Both the position numbers and the translations under genes were made by a program. Under the pieces are notes generated by a model that saw only the letters and a program-made list of their open reading frames with translations, made no database searches and was not told the DNA's origin. Below are positions 17,798-26,727 of a stretch of DNA of 64,000 nucleotides, piece by piece (the first letter of the stretch is position 1; each line of letters opens with the position of its first letter). This DNA is from Pseudomonadota bacterium (lineage in GTDB: Bacteria; Desulfobacterota; Syntrophorhabdia; Syntrophorhabdales; Syntrophorhabdaceae), in contig JAPLKC010000083.1 of NCBI GenBank assembly GCA_026388255.1, forward strand, positions 1-64,000, in the 5' to 3' direction.

Positions 17798-18381
17798 ATC
17801 AGCACCATGAAAACATTAATCAAATCGAGAGATATTTGTAACATTTTGTCTTTTCCTTGTCAATTCTTATAGTTAAACTGAAGCAACAATTTTTTAGGCG
17901 CTTGAAAGGATAAGGGGATAGCGCTTTAAGACCTTTGCAAAACTCTAAAAATGCCGTCATACCGGTGAAAACCGGTATCCAGAAGTAATTAAATTTACTG
18001 AATGTTGCTCGCGCAAGCATGACATAAAAGAGTGATCCGGTATTTTTGCAAAAATCTCGATTCACACAGACAAACACATGGGGTTCTATGTTTGATACCG
18101 ATTCAAATTCATAGATAGCACCCAGAGGGTACCCGGGCGCAGGCTTACTACCAAACAAGGTTATATTATTGAACGGAACTTAAGTACTCACAAATAAAAT
18201 ATCATATAATAACAATAGAATACGGAAATTTACTCGCTGGGTGCCCCACCAATACGGAACATTTTGTTAAACCTGTTAATATGTATAAGATATTGGTTTG
18301 CACTGTCAAGCACTATGCAATAATGTTACTTGCTACTTTAATCTCATCTCATAACATAGCGGAAGCTTATTGGTAAACGAT
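17798..18381. other. Gene-free stretch upstream of thrS
   Basis: 584 bases with no supported gene. It should contain the thrS promoter, but I could not single out a convincing one. It carries a dispersed repeat with a hairpin (17951-17985) and A+T-rich sequence. A minus-strand open frame across 17820-18158 reads through the repeat and is not credible. Confidence 0.5.
17951..17985. repeat. Dispersed palindromic repeat (CGTCATACCGGT...ACCGGTATCCAG type)
   Basis: The core is a perfect 8-bp stem (ATACCGGT 17959-17966, ACCGGTAT 17971-17978) closed by a GAAA tetraloop and flanked by CCGTC and CCAGA. This matches a widespread family of intergenic elements whose reverse frame reads WIPVFTGMT, a familiar spurious peptide. 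Only one copy is visible here; the family identity is from memory. Confidence 0.6.
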
Positions 18382-18699
18382 CTACAACAACCAACCAGAC
18401 AGCAAGCACTTAAGTTCAGATTGAAGGCAAATTGGTATGAAGCAAGGGGATACCCCTGGGAAAGGAACACTTTCCCCTGCCCGGATTGTGGCTTGAATCT
18501 CAGGAGAAAGTTTTAAAAGTGAAATAGTGCGGAACAAGGCAGGATAAGACTTTGCGGAGATTTGAGTAATTACATTCAATGTGAATGTAATTACGTCTGA
18601 TAGGTTTTCGGGTCTTCGGTTATAGCTTGTCAACTCACCCATTGCCTCGTCCACATCATGTCCCTTATCTGTAAATTTCACTTGAAAATGATTGTCCAA
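18382..18699 (-). pseudogene. Possible relic of a ParB/recombinase-like DNA-binding protein
   Basis: A 105-codon frame whose middle reads ISAKSYPALFRTISLLKLSPEIQATIRAGE. This resembles the helix-turn-helix of ParB-like or recombinase-associated proteins (..vsR.l.LLkLspEIq..Ir.Ge). After it the sequence loses the pattern, and the frame ends in an unrelated hydrophobic tail. There is no good ribosome binding site and the rest of such a protein is missing, so I read it as a decayed fragment. It may equally be chance. Confidence 0.35.
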
Positions 18700-18724
18700 T
18701 TAAGGACAATATTAAAGACTTGTT

Positions 18725-19810
18725 ATGAAACTTTATCTTTCTTCCCTTCAAATAATCTTCTTCGTTCTGATACAACTATTTTTAAACGGTTTTGCCTGCA
18801 ATGCAGAAACACTCTCAGCAGACTTAAAAAGCAAAAACCTCTCTTTCCAGTATATCGATGCACATAACCATCTTTTAGGACAATCCCCCTCACGATCGGG
18901 CATGAATCACGATTATGAAGGTGCTGCAAAAACGGCCCTTTCGAGAATGGACGCTTTTGGTATTCAAACGGCAGTAATACTGCCGCACCCTTTTGCCTAT
19001 GGCCAGCCCTTTTTCTATGACATTGGCGATTTCATCAGTACATTGAAAAAATATCCTGATCGATTTGCATTCATGGGAGGCGGGGGAACACTGAATGTTA
19101 TCATTAACCGCTCTTTTCACGAGGGAAGGTTAACAGAGGAGATTCGGAAAGAATTCGAGGAAATAACAACAAAGATCATATCTTCGGGCGCTGTGGGGTT
19201 TGGAGAAATGTCGGCAGAGCATCTTTCTCTCGGCGACAGGCATCCTTACCAGAGCACGCCCCCGGATCACCCTCTTTTCTTTTTTCTCTCAGATATTGCG
19301 GCAAAACATGGGATGGTGATAGATATTCACATGGAGGCTGTTTCCAGGGAGATGGCTGTGCCCGCAAGATTAAAATCGTCGAATAATCCAAAGCTGCTCC
19401 GACCAAATATTGAGGCTTTTGAAAGACTTCTTGCCCATAATCGCAGCACAAAAATTATCTGGGCGCACGCAGGCTGGGACAACACAGGGGACAGGACTGT
19501 GTTGTTAATGTCGGAACTCCTTACAAAGCATCCAAACCTTTTTATGAGCATAAAAATCGGCAGGGACAGCCTACCTGGAAACAGGCCCATGGATGAAAAT
19601 GGTTTAAAACCGGAATGGCTGGACTTTATCAGGAAATTCCCTGACCGTTTTATTATCGGGAGCGATGAATTCTTCTCCGCGCCTGGAATCGGTTACTCAT
19701 CACCTTCAAGGCTCGAAGCTACTTTCCATTTTCTTTCTCTTCTTCCCCATGACCTGGCTTACAAAATAGGCTTCGAGAATCCGAACCGTATTTTCAGGCT
19801 GAAAAAGTAA
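18725..19810 (+). CDS. Exported amidohydrolase-2 family metal-dependent hydrolase
   Basis: A 361-residue protein with a Sec signal peptide (hydrophobic SSLQIIFFVLIQLFLNGFA, cut near AETL) and a TIM-barrel amidohydrolase domain of the PF04909 type. Metal-binding signatures: DAHNH near residue 46, DIHME near 206, WAHAGW near 249 and GSDEF near 310. Relatives include decarboxylases and lactonases (ACMS decarboxylase type), so the reaction cannot be named. A periplasmic location is inferred. It stands alone, with relics on both sides. The ATG has only a weak ribosome binding site. Confidence 0.75.
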   Translation: MKLYLSSLQIIFFVLIQLFLNGFACNAETLSADLKSKNLSFQYIDAHNHLLGQSPSRSGMNHDYEGAAKTALSRMDAFGIQTAVILPHPFAYGQPFFYDIGDFISTLKKYPDRFAFMGGGGTLNVIINRSFHEGRLTEEIRKEFEEITTKIISSGAVGFGEMSAEHLSLGDRHPYQSTPPDHPLFFFLSDIAAKHGMVIDIHMEAVSREMAVPARLKSSNNPKLLRPNIEAFERLLAHNRSTKIIWAHAGWDNTGDRTVLLMSELLTKHPNLFMSIKIGRDSLPGNRPMDENGLKPEWLDFIRKFPDRFIIGSDEFFSAPGIGYSSPSRLEATFHFLSLLPHDLAYKIGFENPNRIFRLKK

Positions 19811-19954
19811 TCGCCGAAAGCGCTTCTCTTATTTTTGCATCTACAAGCTATAATGTTTGAAGGTTCTTAAAGATAAATCGTTAACATGTCAAAGAGATGA
19901 TAACACAAGGATCAGTCAGGGACCACGGTTTGGGCGATTGGCTGCACCGCTTGT

Positions 19955-20129
19955 TTATGCCAATTCCTTTATTATATGCCTTGCCAGATTCTCATCTATT
20001 TCAACATGCCTCGGGACAGGCTGTTTTTTGCCGGTTTTAGGATTTCTATATAAATCATGCCGGTCACCGTGCCTTACGAGCACACACCCGGCAGCAGTGA
20101 TTTTTTTTATCAGTTTCCTTTCTCTTCAT
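19955..20129 (-). pseudogene. hicA: hicA toxin gene disrupted by a one-base frameshift
   Basis: Downstream of hicB and overlapping it by four bases (ATGA). The ATG at 20129 opens MKRKE and then leaves frame. The hicB frame continued gives LIKKITAAGCVLVRHG and on to VPRHVEIDENLARHII, a complete HicA mRNA-interferase with its catalytic His (VRHGDRHDLY). The span is 175 bases, one too many for the expected 57 codons. Removing one A from the GGAAACTG stretch (extra T within 20114-20116 on the + strand) restores MKRKELIKKITAAGC exactly. So this is a recently inactivated toxin, or a sequencing error. Confidence 0.75.
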
Positions 20130-20323
20130 ACGTTCAAGGCAAGTTCTATGACTTCGTGATTTTCAGGTACATCTTCCATAGCCATAAGCATATAGGCATC
20201 TTTCATGTTTTTTTCGAGTTCTTCGAGGGTTTCTCCCTGGGTCATTATTTCTGGATGCTCAAGCAGTTTGCCAACCCAGAATTTTTCACCTTTCCAATAA
20301 ATCATTTTCAACTTTGTTTTCAT
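20126..20323 (-). CDS. hicB: HicB-family antitoxin
   Basis: A 65-residue HicB-like (UPF0150-type) protein: IYWKGEKFWVGKLLEHPEIMTQGETLEELEKNMKDAY. This is the partial RNase H-like HicB fold; no C-terminal DNA-binding domain is present. I place the start at 20323 because an AGGAGGTGGGCG element immediately precedes that ATG; a longer frame upstream lacks one. HicB neutralises HicA; here the partner hicA is frameshifted, which would leave an orphan antitoxin. Confidence 0.8.
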   Translation of the reverse strand: MKTKLKMIYWKGEKFWVGKLLEHPEIMTQGETLEELEKNMKDAYMLMAMEDVPENHEVIELALNV

Positions 20324-20721
20324 CGCCCACCTCCTTGCAGCCTCTTTTAATAAGAATACCATAAAGATATGAAGTATGTCCGTCTTTTATTTTCTGACAA
20401 AAGTTTTTAAAGCACTTCCTAATTTAATGAGTCTTATCTCCCTCTTTCGGCCGTCATCAATATACCAAAGCTTAATTTACTTTTTATAACATCCGGCAGA
20501 ACATTAAGGTCTTTATTTTGATATTATGCCCAAAAAAGCCATTATAAAACGGCAACTATATATAACAATACATTAATCACTTATCTCCACGGCAAAGCCG
20601 GAGAATACCGGTTTAATCAAAGGTACATGACGGAAGAGCAACTTAACCATATCGGGGTTTACCAATGAGGTTCTATTTTTGAAATAGTATGACTTATCGG
20701 CAAATCCTGCCAACAGTATCT
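20324..20721. other. Intergenic stretch between hicB and the thiolase operon
   Basis: About 400 bases without a supported gene. One startless open segment (about 20527-20670, +) would read KAGEYRFNQRYMTEEQLNHI before a stop; it may be a decayed gene end but matches nothing I know. The right edge leads into the operator/promoter of the thiolase operon. Confidence 0.4.
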
Positions 20722-20772
20722 AATCATCTAAAAAATGATGTTATTACAGATACAAATCGTCTAAAAAATGAT
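20722..20772. promoter_or_regulatory. Two direct-repeat operators upstream of the thiolase operon
   Basis: AATCATCTAAAAAATGAT at 20722-20739 and AATCGTCTAAAAAATGAT at 20755-20772 differ at one base and start 33 bases apart (about three helical turns). Each is itself near-palindromic (ATCAT...ATGAT). The second abuts the -35 box of the promoter. This is the layout of a repressor operator pair; the regulator is not in this window. Confidence 0.65.
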
Positions 20773-20800
20773 TGACAAATTTATGCATTTCATATTAAAT
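20772..20800 (+). promoter_or_regulatory. Sigma70-type promoter of the thiolase-crotonase-etfBA operon
   Basis: TTGACA at 20772-20777, a 17-base spacer and TTAAAT at 20795-20800, about 43 bases before the thiolase ATG. The -35 box touches the second operator repeat. Confidence 0.65.
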
Positions 20801-20843
20801 GTTTGTGAAATAATTATCAAATGATTTAAAAAAGGAGTGATTT

Positions 20844-22127
20844 ATGAAAGATGCGGTAATAGTTTCATGCGCGAGAACTGCAATAGGTCAATTCGGTCAG
20901 TCATTAAAAGATGTGCCTGTTGTAGAACTTGGCGGTATTGCAATTAAAGAAGCTGTAAAAAGGGCAGGAATCAGGCCGTCAAGGAACAAGGATAAGGAGT
21001 TTGCGCCTGATATTTTCGAAGGCAAAACAGAAACAGAACTGGAATCAAAATATTACGATTTTGACAGCAGCCTGAAAGAGGTAGAGATTGATGAAGTAAT
21101 CATGGGCAATGTTCTTCAGGGAGGATTAGGCCAGAATTCCGGAAGACAGGCAAGCATACGCGGTGGAATGCCGAAAGAAACACCGGCATATACGCTCAAC
21201 AAGGTATGCTCCTCCGGGTTAAGAACAATTATTAATGGTATACGGTCCATTGAATGTGGCGACAATGAAGTTGTGGTGGCCGGTGGAATGGAAAACATGA
21301 GCCTTGCACCATACGCTATGCCTTCTTTGCGTACCGGCGCCAGGATGTTTGACACAAAGGCAATCGACCTCATGGTTCTCGATGGTGTTTGGGAAATTTT
21401 CTACGGATATCACATGGGCATGACAGCAGAAAATATCGCTGAAAAATTCGGTATCACAAGGGAAGAGCAGGATACATTCAGTCTTGTAAGCCATCAGAGG
21501 GCAATGAAGGCCATTAAAGAAGGTCTGTTTAAAGATGAAATTGTCCCGGTTGTGATTCCTCAGAAAAAAGGCGACCCAATTATTTTCAGCACGGACGAAA
21601 GACCTATGGACACAACTCTGGAAAAAATGGCAAAGATTCCCACGGCATTTAAAAAAGGCGGAACAGTTACAGCAGGAAACGCGTCAGGCCTCAATGATGC
21701 AGCTTCGGCAGCAGTAATCATGTCCCGCGATAAGGCAAATGAACTGGGTATTAAACCTATGGCTAAAATGCTATCATGGGCAACCGGCGGTGTAGATCCT
21801 CAGTACATGGGGCTCGGACCCGTTCCCGCAGTGCGTAAAGCCTTAAAAAAAGCAGGCCTGACGCTTGATCAGATTGACCTTATCGAATTGAATGAAGCCT
21901 TTTCAGTCCAGGCACTCTCCTGCATGAGGGAACTGAAAGTTAACCCTGATAAATGCAACATGTTCGGAGGAGGCATCTCCCTTGGCCATCCCATCGGATG
22001 CACCGGCGCAAGACTTGTTACAACAGCACTATACCAGATGAGAAGGCTCGGGTTAAGGTATGGGCTTGTTTCTATGTGTATCGGCGGTGGCATGGGATTG
22101 GCTGCAATCTTCGAGTGCGAGAGGTAA
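20844..22127 (+). CDS. Thiolase (acetyl-CoA acyltransferase)
   Basis: Cytoplasmic thiolase of 427 residues, about 35 longer than usual. Catalytic set complete: Cys122 (NKVCSSG), His382 (GHPIG) and Cys412 (CIGGGMG). The extra length is an insertion at about residues 45-79 (RPSRNKDKEFAPDIFEG to SLKEVE), before IDEVIMGNV. The enzyme either cleaves 3-ketoacyl-CoA or condenses two acetyl-CoA; the crotonase and EtfBA next to it favour beta-oxidation-type flow. The ribosome binding site AAAGGAG is 7 bases upstream of ATG. It is the first gene of a four-gene operon, and its TAA overlaps the next ATG. Confidence 0.93.
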   Translation: MKDAVIVSCARTAIGQFGQSLKDVPVVELGGIAIKEAVKRAGIRPSRNKDKEFAPDIFEGKTETELESKYYDFDSSLKEVEIDEVIMGNVLQGGLGQNSGRQASIRGGMPKETPAYTLNKVCSSGLRTIINGIRSIECGDNEVVVAGGMENMSLAPYAMPSLRTGARMFDTKAIDLMVLDGVWEIFYGYHMGMTAENIAEKFGITREEQDTFSLVSHQRAMKAIKEGLFKDEIVPVVIPQKKGDPIIFSTDERPMDTTLEKMAKIPTAFKKGGTVTAGNASGLNDAASAAVIMSRDKANELGIKPMAKMLSWATGGVDPQYMGLGPVPAVRKALKKAGLTLDQIDLIELNEAFSVQALSCMRELKVNPDKCNMFGGGISLGHPIGCTGARLVTTALYQMRRLGLRYGLVSMCIGGGMGLAAIFECER

Positions 22128-22915
22128 TGGCCATGGAATATAAAAACTTAATAATTGATATAAAAGATGGCATTGCAATTGTTAAGATAAACAGGCCAAA
22201 GGCTTTGAATGCCCTGAACTCTGAAACAGTGAATGAGATAAAACTGGCGGCAGAATCATTAAATGAAAATAGAGATATAAGAGTTGTTATTCTTACCGGC
22301 GAAGGAGATAAGGCGTTTATTGCAGGCGCTGACATCCTTGAGATGAAGCCTATGACTGCCCTGGAAGGCATGGCCTTTTCCCATAATGGCCATGAAGCTT
22401 TTTCCAAGCTGGAAAACATGAGTAAACCGGTTATTGCCGCTGTAAACGGATACGCCCTTGGCGGAGGATTTGAAGTAGCGCTTGCCTGTGATTTTATTTA
22501 TGCTTCCGATAAAGCCAAAGTCGGTTTCCCTGAAACAACACTGGGGATATTCCCCGGTTTTGGAGGAACACAGAGAACGGCAAAACTTATCGGATTGGCA
22601 AAGACAAAGGAATTGATATTTACCGGTAAAACAATCTCGGCACAGGAAGCCTATGAATTGGGTCTTGTTAATAAAGTCGTTCCCCATGAGGAATTGATGA
22701 AGGAGGTAATGGCCCTTGCAGAAAAAATCAAAGCAAATGGGCCTATCTCTATCGGTCTTGCAAAGGAATGTATAAATAAGAGTTTATTCCTCGATATGGA
22801 TTCGGCATTAATGCTGGAGGCAAAGGATTTTGGTCTGTGTTTCGGCACAAAAGACCAGAAAGAAGGCATGACAGCATTCGTTGAAAAGAGAAAAGCCACC
22901 TTTACAGGTGAATAA
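22127..22915 (+). CDS. Enoyl-CoA hydratase / crotonase
   Basis: A 262-residue crotonase-fold enzyme hydrating 2-enoyl-CoA (probably crotonyl-CoA) to 3-hydroxyacyl-CoA. The oxyanion-hole segment is AFIAGADILEM. The two catalytic Glu of true hydratases are present, in GGGFEVALACD and GFPETTLGIFPGFGGTQR. The start is the ATG that overlaps the thiolase stop (TAATG), with GAGAGG before it. A 3-hydroxyacyl-CoA dehydrogenase is not encoded in this operon and must lie elsewhere. Confidence 0.93.
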   Translation: MAMEYKNLIIDIKDGIAIVKINRPKALNALNSETVNEIKLAAESLNENRDIRVVILTGEGDKAFIAGADILEMKPMTALEGMAFSHNGHEAFSKLENMSKPVIAAVNGYALGGGFEVALACDFIYASDKAKVGFPETTLGIFPGFGGTQRTAKLIGLAKTKELIFTGKTISAQEAYELGLVNKVVPHEELMKEVMALAEKIKANGPISIGLAKECINKSLFLDMDSALMLEAKDFGLCFGTKDQKEGMTAFVEKRKATFTGE

Positions 22916-22939
22916 TACAATAATAATAAGGAGGATACT

Positions 22940-23737
22940 GTGAAGATAGTTGTATGTATAAAACAGGTTCCTGATACAGAAGCTGAAATCAAGTGGGATA
23001 TACCGAAGGGGACACTCAAGAGAGACAGCATTGATACAATACCAAACCCCTTTGACGAATTTGCCTTTGAAGAAGCGTTACTCACAAGGGAAAACTATGA
23101 TGGAGACATCGTGGCTATCAGCATGGGTCCGGAAAAGGCAAATGATGTACTGAGGAATGCCCTTGCATTAACTGCAAACGAAGTATATCGCCTTACCGAT
23201 GACGCATTTGCAGGCTCCGACACGTTCGGAACTGCCTCGGTGCTTGCTGCCGGAATCAAGAAGATTGGAGACGTGGATCTCATCTTCTGCGGAAAACAGT
23301 CCACTGACGGGAGTACCGGTGTTGTAGGCGCAGAGATAGCTTCTATCCTCGGATATAGCCCTCTGACATATGTTTCTAAAATACGTCAGATTGATGCAGC
23401 AAATAAAAAAATAGTCGTTGAAAGGGTAATTGAAGGCGGCACTGAAGTCGTAGAGGCAAAATTGCCGGCCGTTGTCTCTGTTATCAAAGGGATTAACGAG
23501 CCTCGGCTCCCGAATCTTATGGGCATCAGAAAGGCTGCGAAGATTGAGATACCTCAGTGGAATGCAGATGACTTAGGTATTGATAAAGGCAAAGTCGGAA
23601 CAGCAGGTTCCTCTACAAAGGTTGTGGAGATCACCGTACCGCCTCCAAGGGGAGCAGGAGAAATCCTTAAGGGTGAGATCGAAGACGTCGCTAACATCGT
23701 GACCGACAAACTAATTGACATGAAAGTCATAAAATAA
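22940..23737 (+). CDS. etfB: Electron transfer flavoprotein beta subunit
   Basis: A 265-residue EtfB. GTG start preceded by AAGGAGG. It shows VVCIKQVPDTE at the N-terminus and FCGKQSTDGSTGVVGAEIA, the AMP/FAD-contacting segment. With EtfA it carries electrons from acyl-CoA dehydrogenases; in anaerobes some Etf pairs bifurcate, but nothing here (no added ferredoxin domain, no acyl-CoA dehydrogenase next door) decides that. Confidence 0.95.
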   Translation: MKIVVCIKQVPDTEAEIKWDIPKGTLKRDSIDTIPNPFDEFAFEEALLTRENYDGDIVAISMGPEKANDVLRNALALTANEVYRLTDDAFAGSDTFGTASVLAAGIKKIGDVDLIFCGKQSTDGSTGVVGAEIASILGYSPLTYVSKIRQIDAANKKIVVERVIEGGTEVVEAKLPAVVSVIKGINEPRLPNLMGIRKAAKIEIPQWNADDLGIDKGKVGTAGSSTKVVEITVPPPRGAGEILKGEIEDVANIVTDKLIDMKVIK

Positions 23738-23755
23738 CCTGGAGGAGGAAAGACA

Positions 23756-24742
23756 ATGGCTAACGATGTATGGGTATACATAGAACATAAAGACGGTGGC
23801 ATAGCACCGTTGTCATTTGAGTTACTGGGCATCGGAAAGGCAATGGCCAATGATCTGGGCTCAAACGTGTGCGCCTTCGCAATTGGCGAAAACGTTGATA
23901 ATATTGCCAAGGAAGCATTCTTTTATGGCGCCTCAAAGGTGTTCGCTGTTGAAGGCGAGGTTTTCAAAGGTTTCAGGTCAGAGGCTTATGCAAAGGTGGT
24001 AACCTTTCTGCTTGATAAATATAAACCGGAAGCTGCTCTCTTCAGGGCAACAACACAGGGTACGGATGTTGCAGCAGCAAGTGCAGCACAGCTTGGAATG
24101 GGTCTTTGCACAGATAGTATTGATCTTAAGGTAGAAGGCGGTCAGGTAAAAATGACCAGAGCAGCCTTTGGCGGTAACTATTCAGTTACAGTTGTAAATG
24201 AAAAGGCAAAACCGCAGATTGTTACAGTAAGACCAAAAGCATTTGCAATGCCGGAAAAAGATGATTCAAAGTCCGGTGAAGTAGTTAAAGAAGCCTTTTC
24301 TGTTGAAGAAAGTGATTTAAATACCAAAATCCTTGAGTTTAATAAGTCCGAAGTTGCGATAAACCTTGTTGAGGCAGATATTATCGTATCCGGAGGCAGG
24401 GGTCTCGGGAATGAAGATGGATTTAAAATTATTAAAGAACTTGCAGCTATGATCGGCGGAGCGGTAGGGGCATCCCGCGCAGCCGTCGACTCAGGCTGGA
24501 TATCCCAGGAACAGCAGGTCGGACAGACAGGCAAGACAGTAAAACCAAAAATATATATCGCCTGCGGTATCTCAGGTGCTATCCAGCACCTTGCAGGCAT
24601 GAGAACAGCAGACTGTATAGTGGCAATCAATAAAGATCCGGAAGCGCCTATTTTTAAAAATGCAACATATGGAATTGTAGGCGACTATAAGCAGGTTGTA
24701 CCAAAGCTGATAGAAAAATTCAAAGTTAAATTGAATAAGTAA
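23756..24742 (+). CDS. etfA: Electron transfer flavoprotein alpha subunit
   Basis: A 328-residue EtfA with the FAD-binding C-terminal half: VSGGRGLGNEDGF, SRAAVDSGW, QVGQTGKTVKPKIYIACGIS and AIQHLAGM. No extra iron-sulfur domain at the N-terminus. GGAGGAGG precedes ATG. It is the last gene of the operon, 19 bases after etfB, and is followed by a terminator. Confidence 0.95.
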   Translation: MANDVWVYIEHKDGGIAPLSFELLGIGKAMANDLGSNVCAFAIGENVDNIAKEAFFYGASKVFAVEGEVFKGFRSEAYAKVVTFLLDKYKPEAALFRATTQGTDVAAASAAQLGMGLCTDSIDLKVEGGQVKMTRAAFGGNYSVTVVNEKAKPQIVTVRPKAFAMPEKDDSKSGEVVKEAFSVEESDLNTKILEFNKSEVAINLVEADIIVSGGRGLGNEDGFKIIKELAAMIGGAVGASRAAVDSGWISQEQQVGQTGKTVKPKIYIACGISGAIQHLAGMRTADCIVAINKDPEAPIFKNATYGIVGDYKQVVPKLIEKFKVKLNK

Positions 24743-24761
24743 TAAAACTGTTAAATGAAAT

Positions 24762-24791
24762 AAAAAAGGGAGCATGCCAGCTCCCTTTTTT
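24762..24791 (+). terminator. Intrinsic terminator of the etfBA operon
   Basis: GGGAGC (24768-24773) pairs with GCTCCC (24780-24785); flanking A6 and T6 extend the stem and supply the U tract. Confidence 0.9.
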
Positions 24792-24865
24792 ATTTCTTAT
24801 TTATTCGTCCTGTCAGATCAATTTGCATTCCCTAAGGTTTGAGTGTATCTTATACCGTAAATATT

Positions 24866-25693
24866 ATGAAGGCGATTGAATACTGTATCGACTGCCTCAG
24901 TAGGCTTGCAGAAAAAACCTTACAACTATCATATGGTTATAATAGGAACACTTATTCACATTGCTGCGCTATAATCGAAAAACTGTTTAAAGAGGGAAAA
25001 TCTCCACCCGGAATTGCGAACGAAATACTTAGATACATTAAAAATGCAACAGGTGTTTATGATCCCTATGTTTTTTTAAAAGAGAAGGAGCTGAGGTTAG
25101 CAAGGAAGGCTTTTGAACAATTGGCAGACAGGTTTTCCGATTCTTTGGAAGGTGTAATTAAATTGTCAGCCCTGGGAAATTCTCTGGACTTTTTTACAGA
25201 CGATGCATGTGGTTTTGACATGAAGGGATTTATTTTTTCCGGTGATATGGATAAAATTGAAAATGAGATTTATATTAAAGGAAAAGATGTTTTGATACTT
25301 GGTGACAATGTTGGTGATTTTGTTTTTGACATACCCCTTGCAGAATTTCTTGAAAGCATGGGGAAACACGTATACTACGCTGTAAAAGAACATCCTGTGC
25401 AAAATGATCTGTCAATGCCGGATGCCTTAAAGTTTGAATTTGTAAAATTGTTCGATAATATTATATCTACTTGCACTGATGAAGTAGGTATTAGACTCGA
25501 GGAGATGAAAGGAAAGTTAAAAGATTTGTGGGAGACAGACGCAGTGGTAATTGCCAAAGGCATGGGTAACTATGAAACGATCTCGGAGTATCAGTCTGAA
25601 AGATCTGTTATTCATATTATGAAAGTAAAATGTCCTGCCGTTTCTAAGGCAGCGGGGTATAAAAAAGGAACATATGTAGCAAAATTGTGCTGA
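24866..25693 (+). CDS. DUF89 / ARMT1-like metal-dependent phosphatase-type protein
   Basis: A 275-residue DUF89 protein. Family marks: KLSALGNSLDFF, ILGDNVGDFVFD (the GDNaGE-like metal-binding Asp) and VIAKGMGNYET. Members are Mn/Co/Ni-dependent damage-control phosphatases acting on sugar or cofactor phosphates; the substrate here is unknown. The N-terminus has CIDCL..., typical of the archaeal/bacterial subfamily with Cys near the start. ATG 24866 is preferred over an upstream GTG at 24839. It stands alone between a terminator and the cbpA gene. Confidence 0.8.
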   Translation: MKAIEYCIDCLSRLAEKTLQLSYGYNRNTYSHCCAIIEKLFKEGKSPPGIANEILRYIKNATGVYDPYVFLKEKELRLARKAFEQLADRFSDSLEGVIKLSALGNSLDFFTDDACGFDMKGFIFSGDMDKIENEIYIKGKDVLILGDNVGDFVFDIPLAEFLESMGKHVYYAVKEHPVQNDLSMPDALKFEFVKLFDNIISTCTDEVGIRLEEMKGKLKDLWETDAVVIAKGMGNYETISEYQSERSVIHIMKVKCPAVSKAAGYKKGTYVAKLC

Positions 25694-25760
25694 TCTTAAA
25701 CTGATATTCTTAAAAAAGATAAAAAGATGTGTTTACGATTAGCAATTAACAATCTAAAAT

Positions 25761-25779
25761 TGATTTGCAAAACAAATCA
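25761..25779. promoter_or_regulatory. Inverted repeat just upstream of cbpA
   Basis: TGATTTG-CAAAA-CAAATCA is a perfect 7-bp inverted repeat ending about 5 bases before the ribosome binding region. It may be an operator or a small mRNA hairpin near the start. Confidence 0.45.
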
Positions 25780-25797
25780 TAATAGGTGGTGACAGGT

Positions 25798-26727
25798 ATG
25801 GCAAGAAAAAAAGATTATTATGAAACCCTTGGAGTTGCAAAAACAGCATCGGAAGAGGAAATGAAGAAGGCATACAGAAAACTTGCCCTGAAATACCATC
25901 CGGATAGAAATCCTGGGGACAAACCCGCTGAGGAAAAATTTAAGGAGATCAGTGAGGCCTATGCAGTATTAAGTGATCCGAAGAAGAGGAACCAGTACGA
26001 TACTCTTGGTATGGGCGGTTTTCAACAAAGCCATTCAGAAGAGGACATTTTCAGGGAATTTAACATGGGGGATCTGTTTAAGGACTTGGGTTTCGGGGGC
26101 GGAGATATCTTCAGTACCATCTTTGGTAAGCAGGGAGGCAGGGGTGGAAGACAGAGGTCACAGACGCGGGACTTTGGCGACTACATCACCAGAGAACGTG
26201 AGCCGTCAACAAATTTAGATCTCAACTATGAACTGGAAATCCCTTTTATGGATGCAATACATGGAAGCGAAAAAAGGATTTCCTTCACAACCCAGCACGG
26301 CTCAGAAGATGTAAACGTAAAGGTCCCGAAAGGCATCTCTACGGGCAAGAAATTAAGACTTCAAGGCAAGGGTGGCACAGACCCCTATACAGGTAGAAAG
26401 GGGGACCTTTACGTCACAATAAAAGTCGGGGAACATCCTGTGTTCAAAAGATCCGGCGAAGATCTCTATGTAACAAAAGAAATAAAACTTACCGATGCAT
26501 TACTCGGTACCAGCATTGAGGTTCCTTCAATTAACGGTCCCAAGCGTGTAACAATCCCGCCGGGGGTGCAAAGCCATTCAAAGGTACGGCTTAAAGGTCT
26601 TGGTGTGCCGGATTTAAAAAAAGACAGCGCAGGGGATCAGTATGTGGAAGTAATCATCAATATACCAAAAAAACTGACTGACAAACAGAAATCTCTTTTT
26701 GAAGAACTGAAAAAGGAAGGAATTTAA
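25798..26727 (+). CDS. cbpA: DnaJ-class co-chaperone, CbpA type
   Basis: A 309-residue Hsp40. J domain at residues 1-70 with HPD in KYHPDRNPG, a G/F-rich linker ([12 protein letters not shown]...GFGGGDIF), then C-terminal client-binding domains I and II ([40 protein letters not shown]). No CxxCxGxG zinc repeats, which separates it from DnaJ proper. It stimulates DnaK ATPase. The start is ATG 25798 behind GGTGGTGACAGG. Its TAA overlaps the ATG of the next gene. Confidence 0.92.
   Translation: MARKKDYYETLGVAKTASEEEMKKAYRKLALKYHPDRNPGDKPAEEKFKEISEAYAVLSDPKKRNQYDTLGMGGFQQSHSEEDIFREFNMGDLFKDLGFGGGDIFSTIFGKQGGRGGRQRSQTRDFGDYITREREPSTNLDLNYELEIPFMDAIHGSEKRISFTTQHGSEDVNVKVPKGISTGKKLRLQGKGGTDPYTGRKGDLYVTIKVGEHPVFKRSGEDLYVTKEIKLTDALLGTSIEVPSINGPKRVTIPPGVQSHSKVRLKGLGVPDLKKDSAGDQYVEVIINIPKKLTDKQKSLFEELKKEGI

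Noticed and set aside
17820-18158. Minus-strand frame containing WIPVFTGMT
   Set aside because: It reads through a dispersed palindromic repeat; this peptide is a familiar product of such repeats and not a gene.
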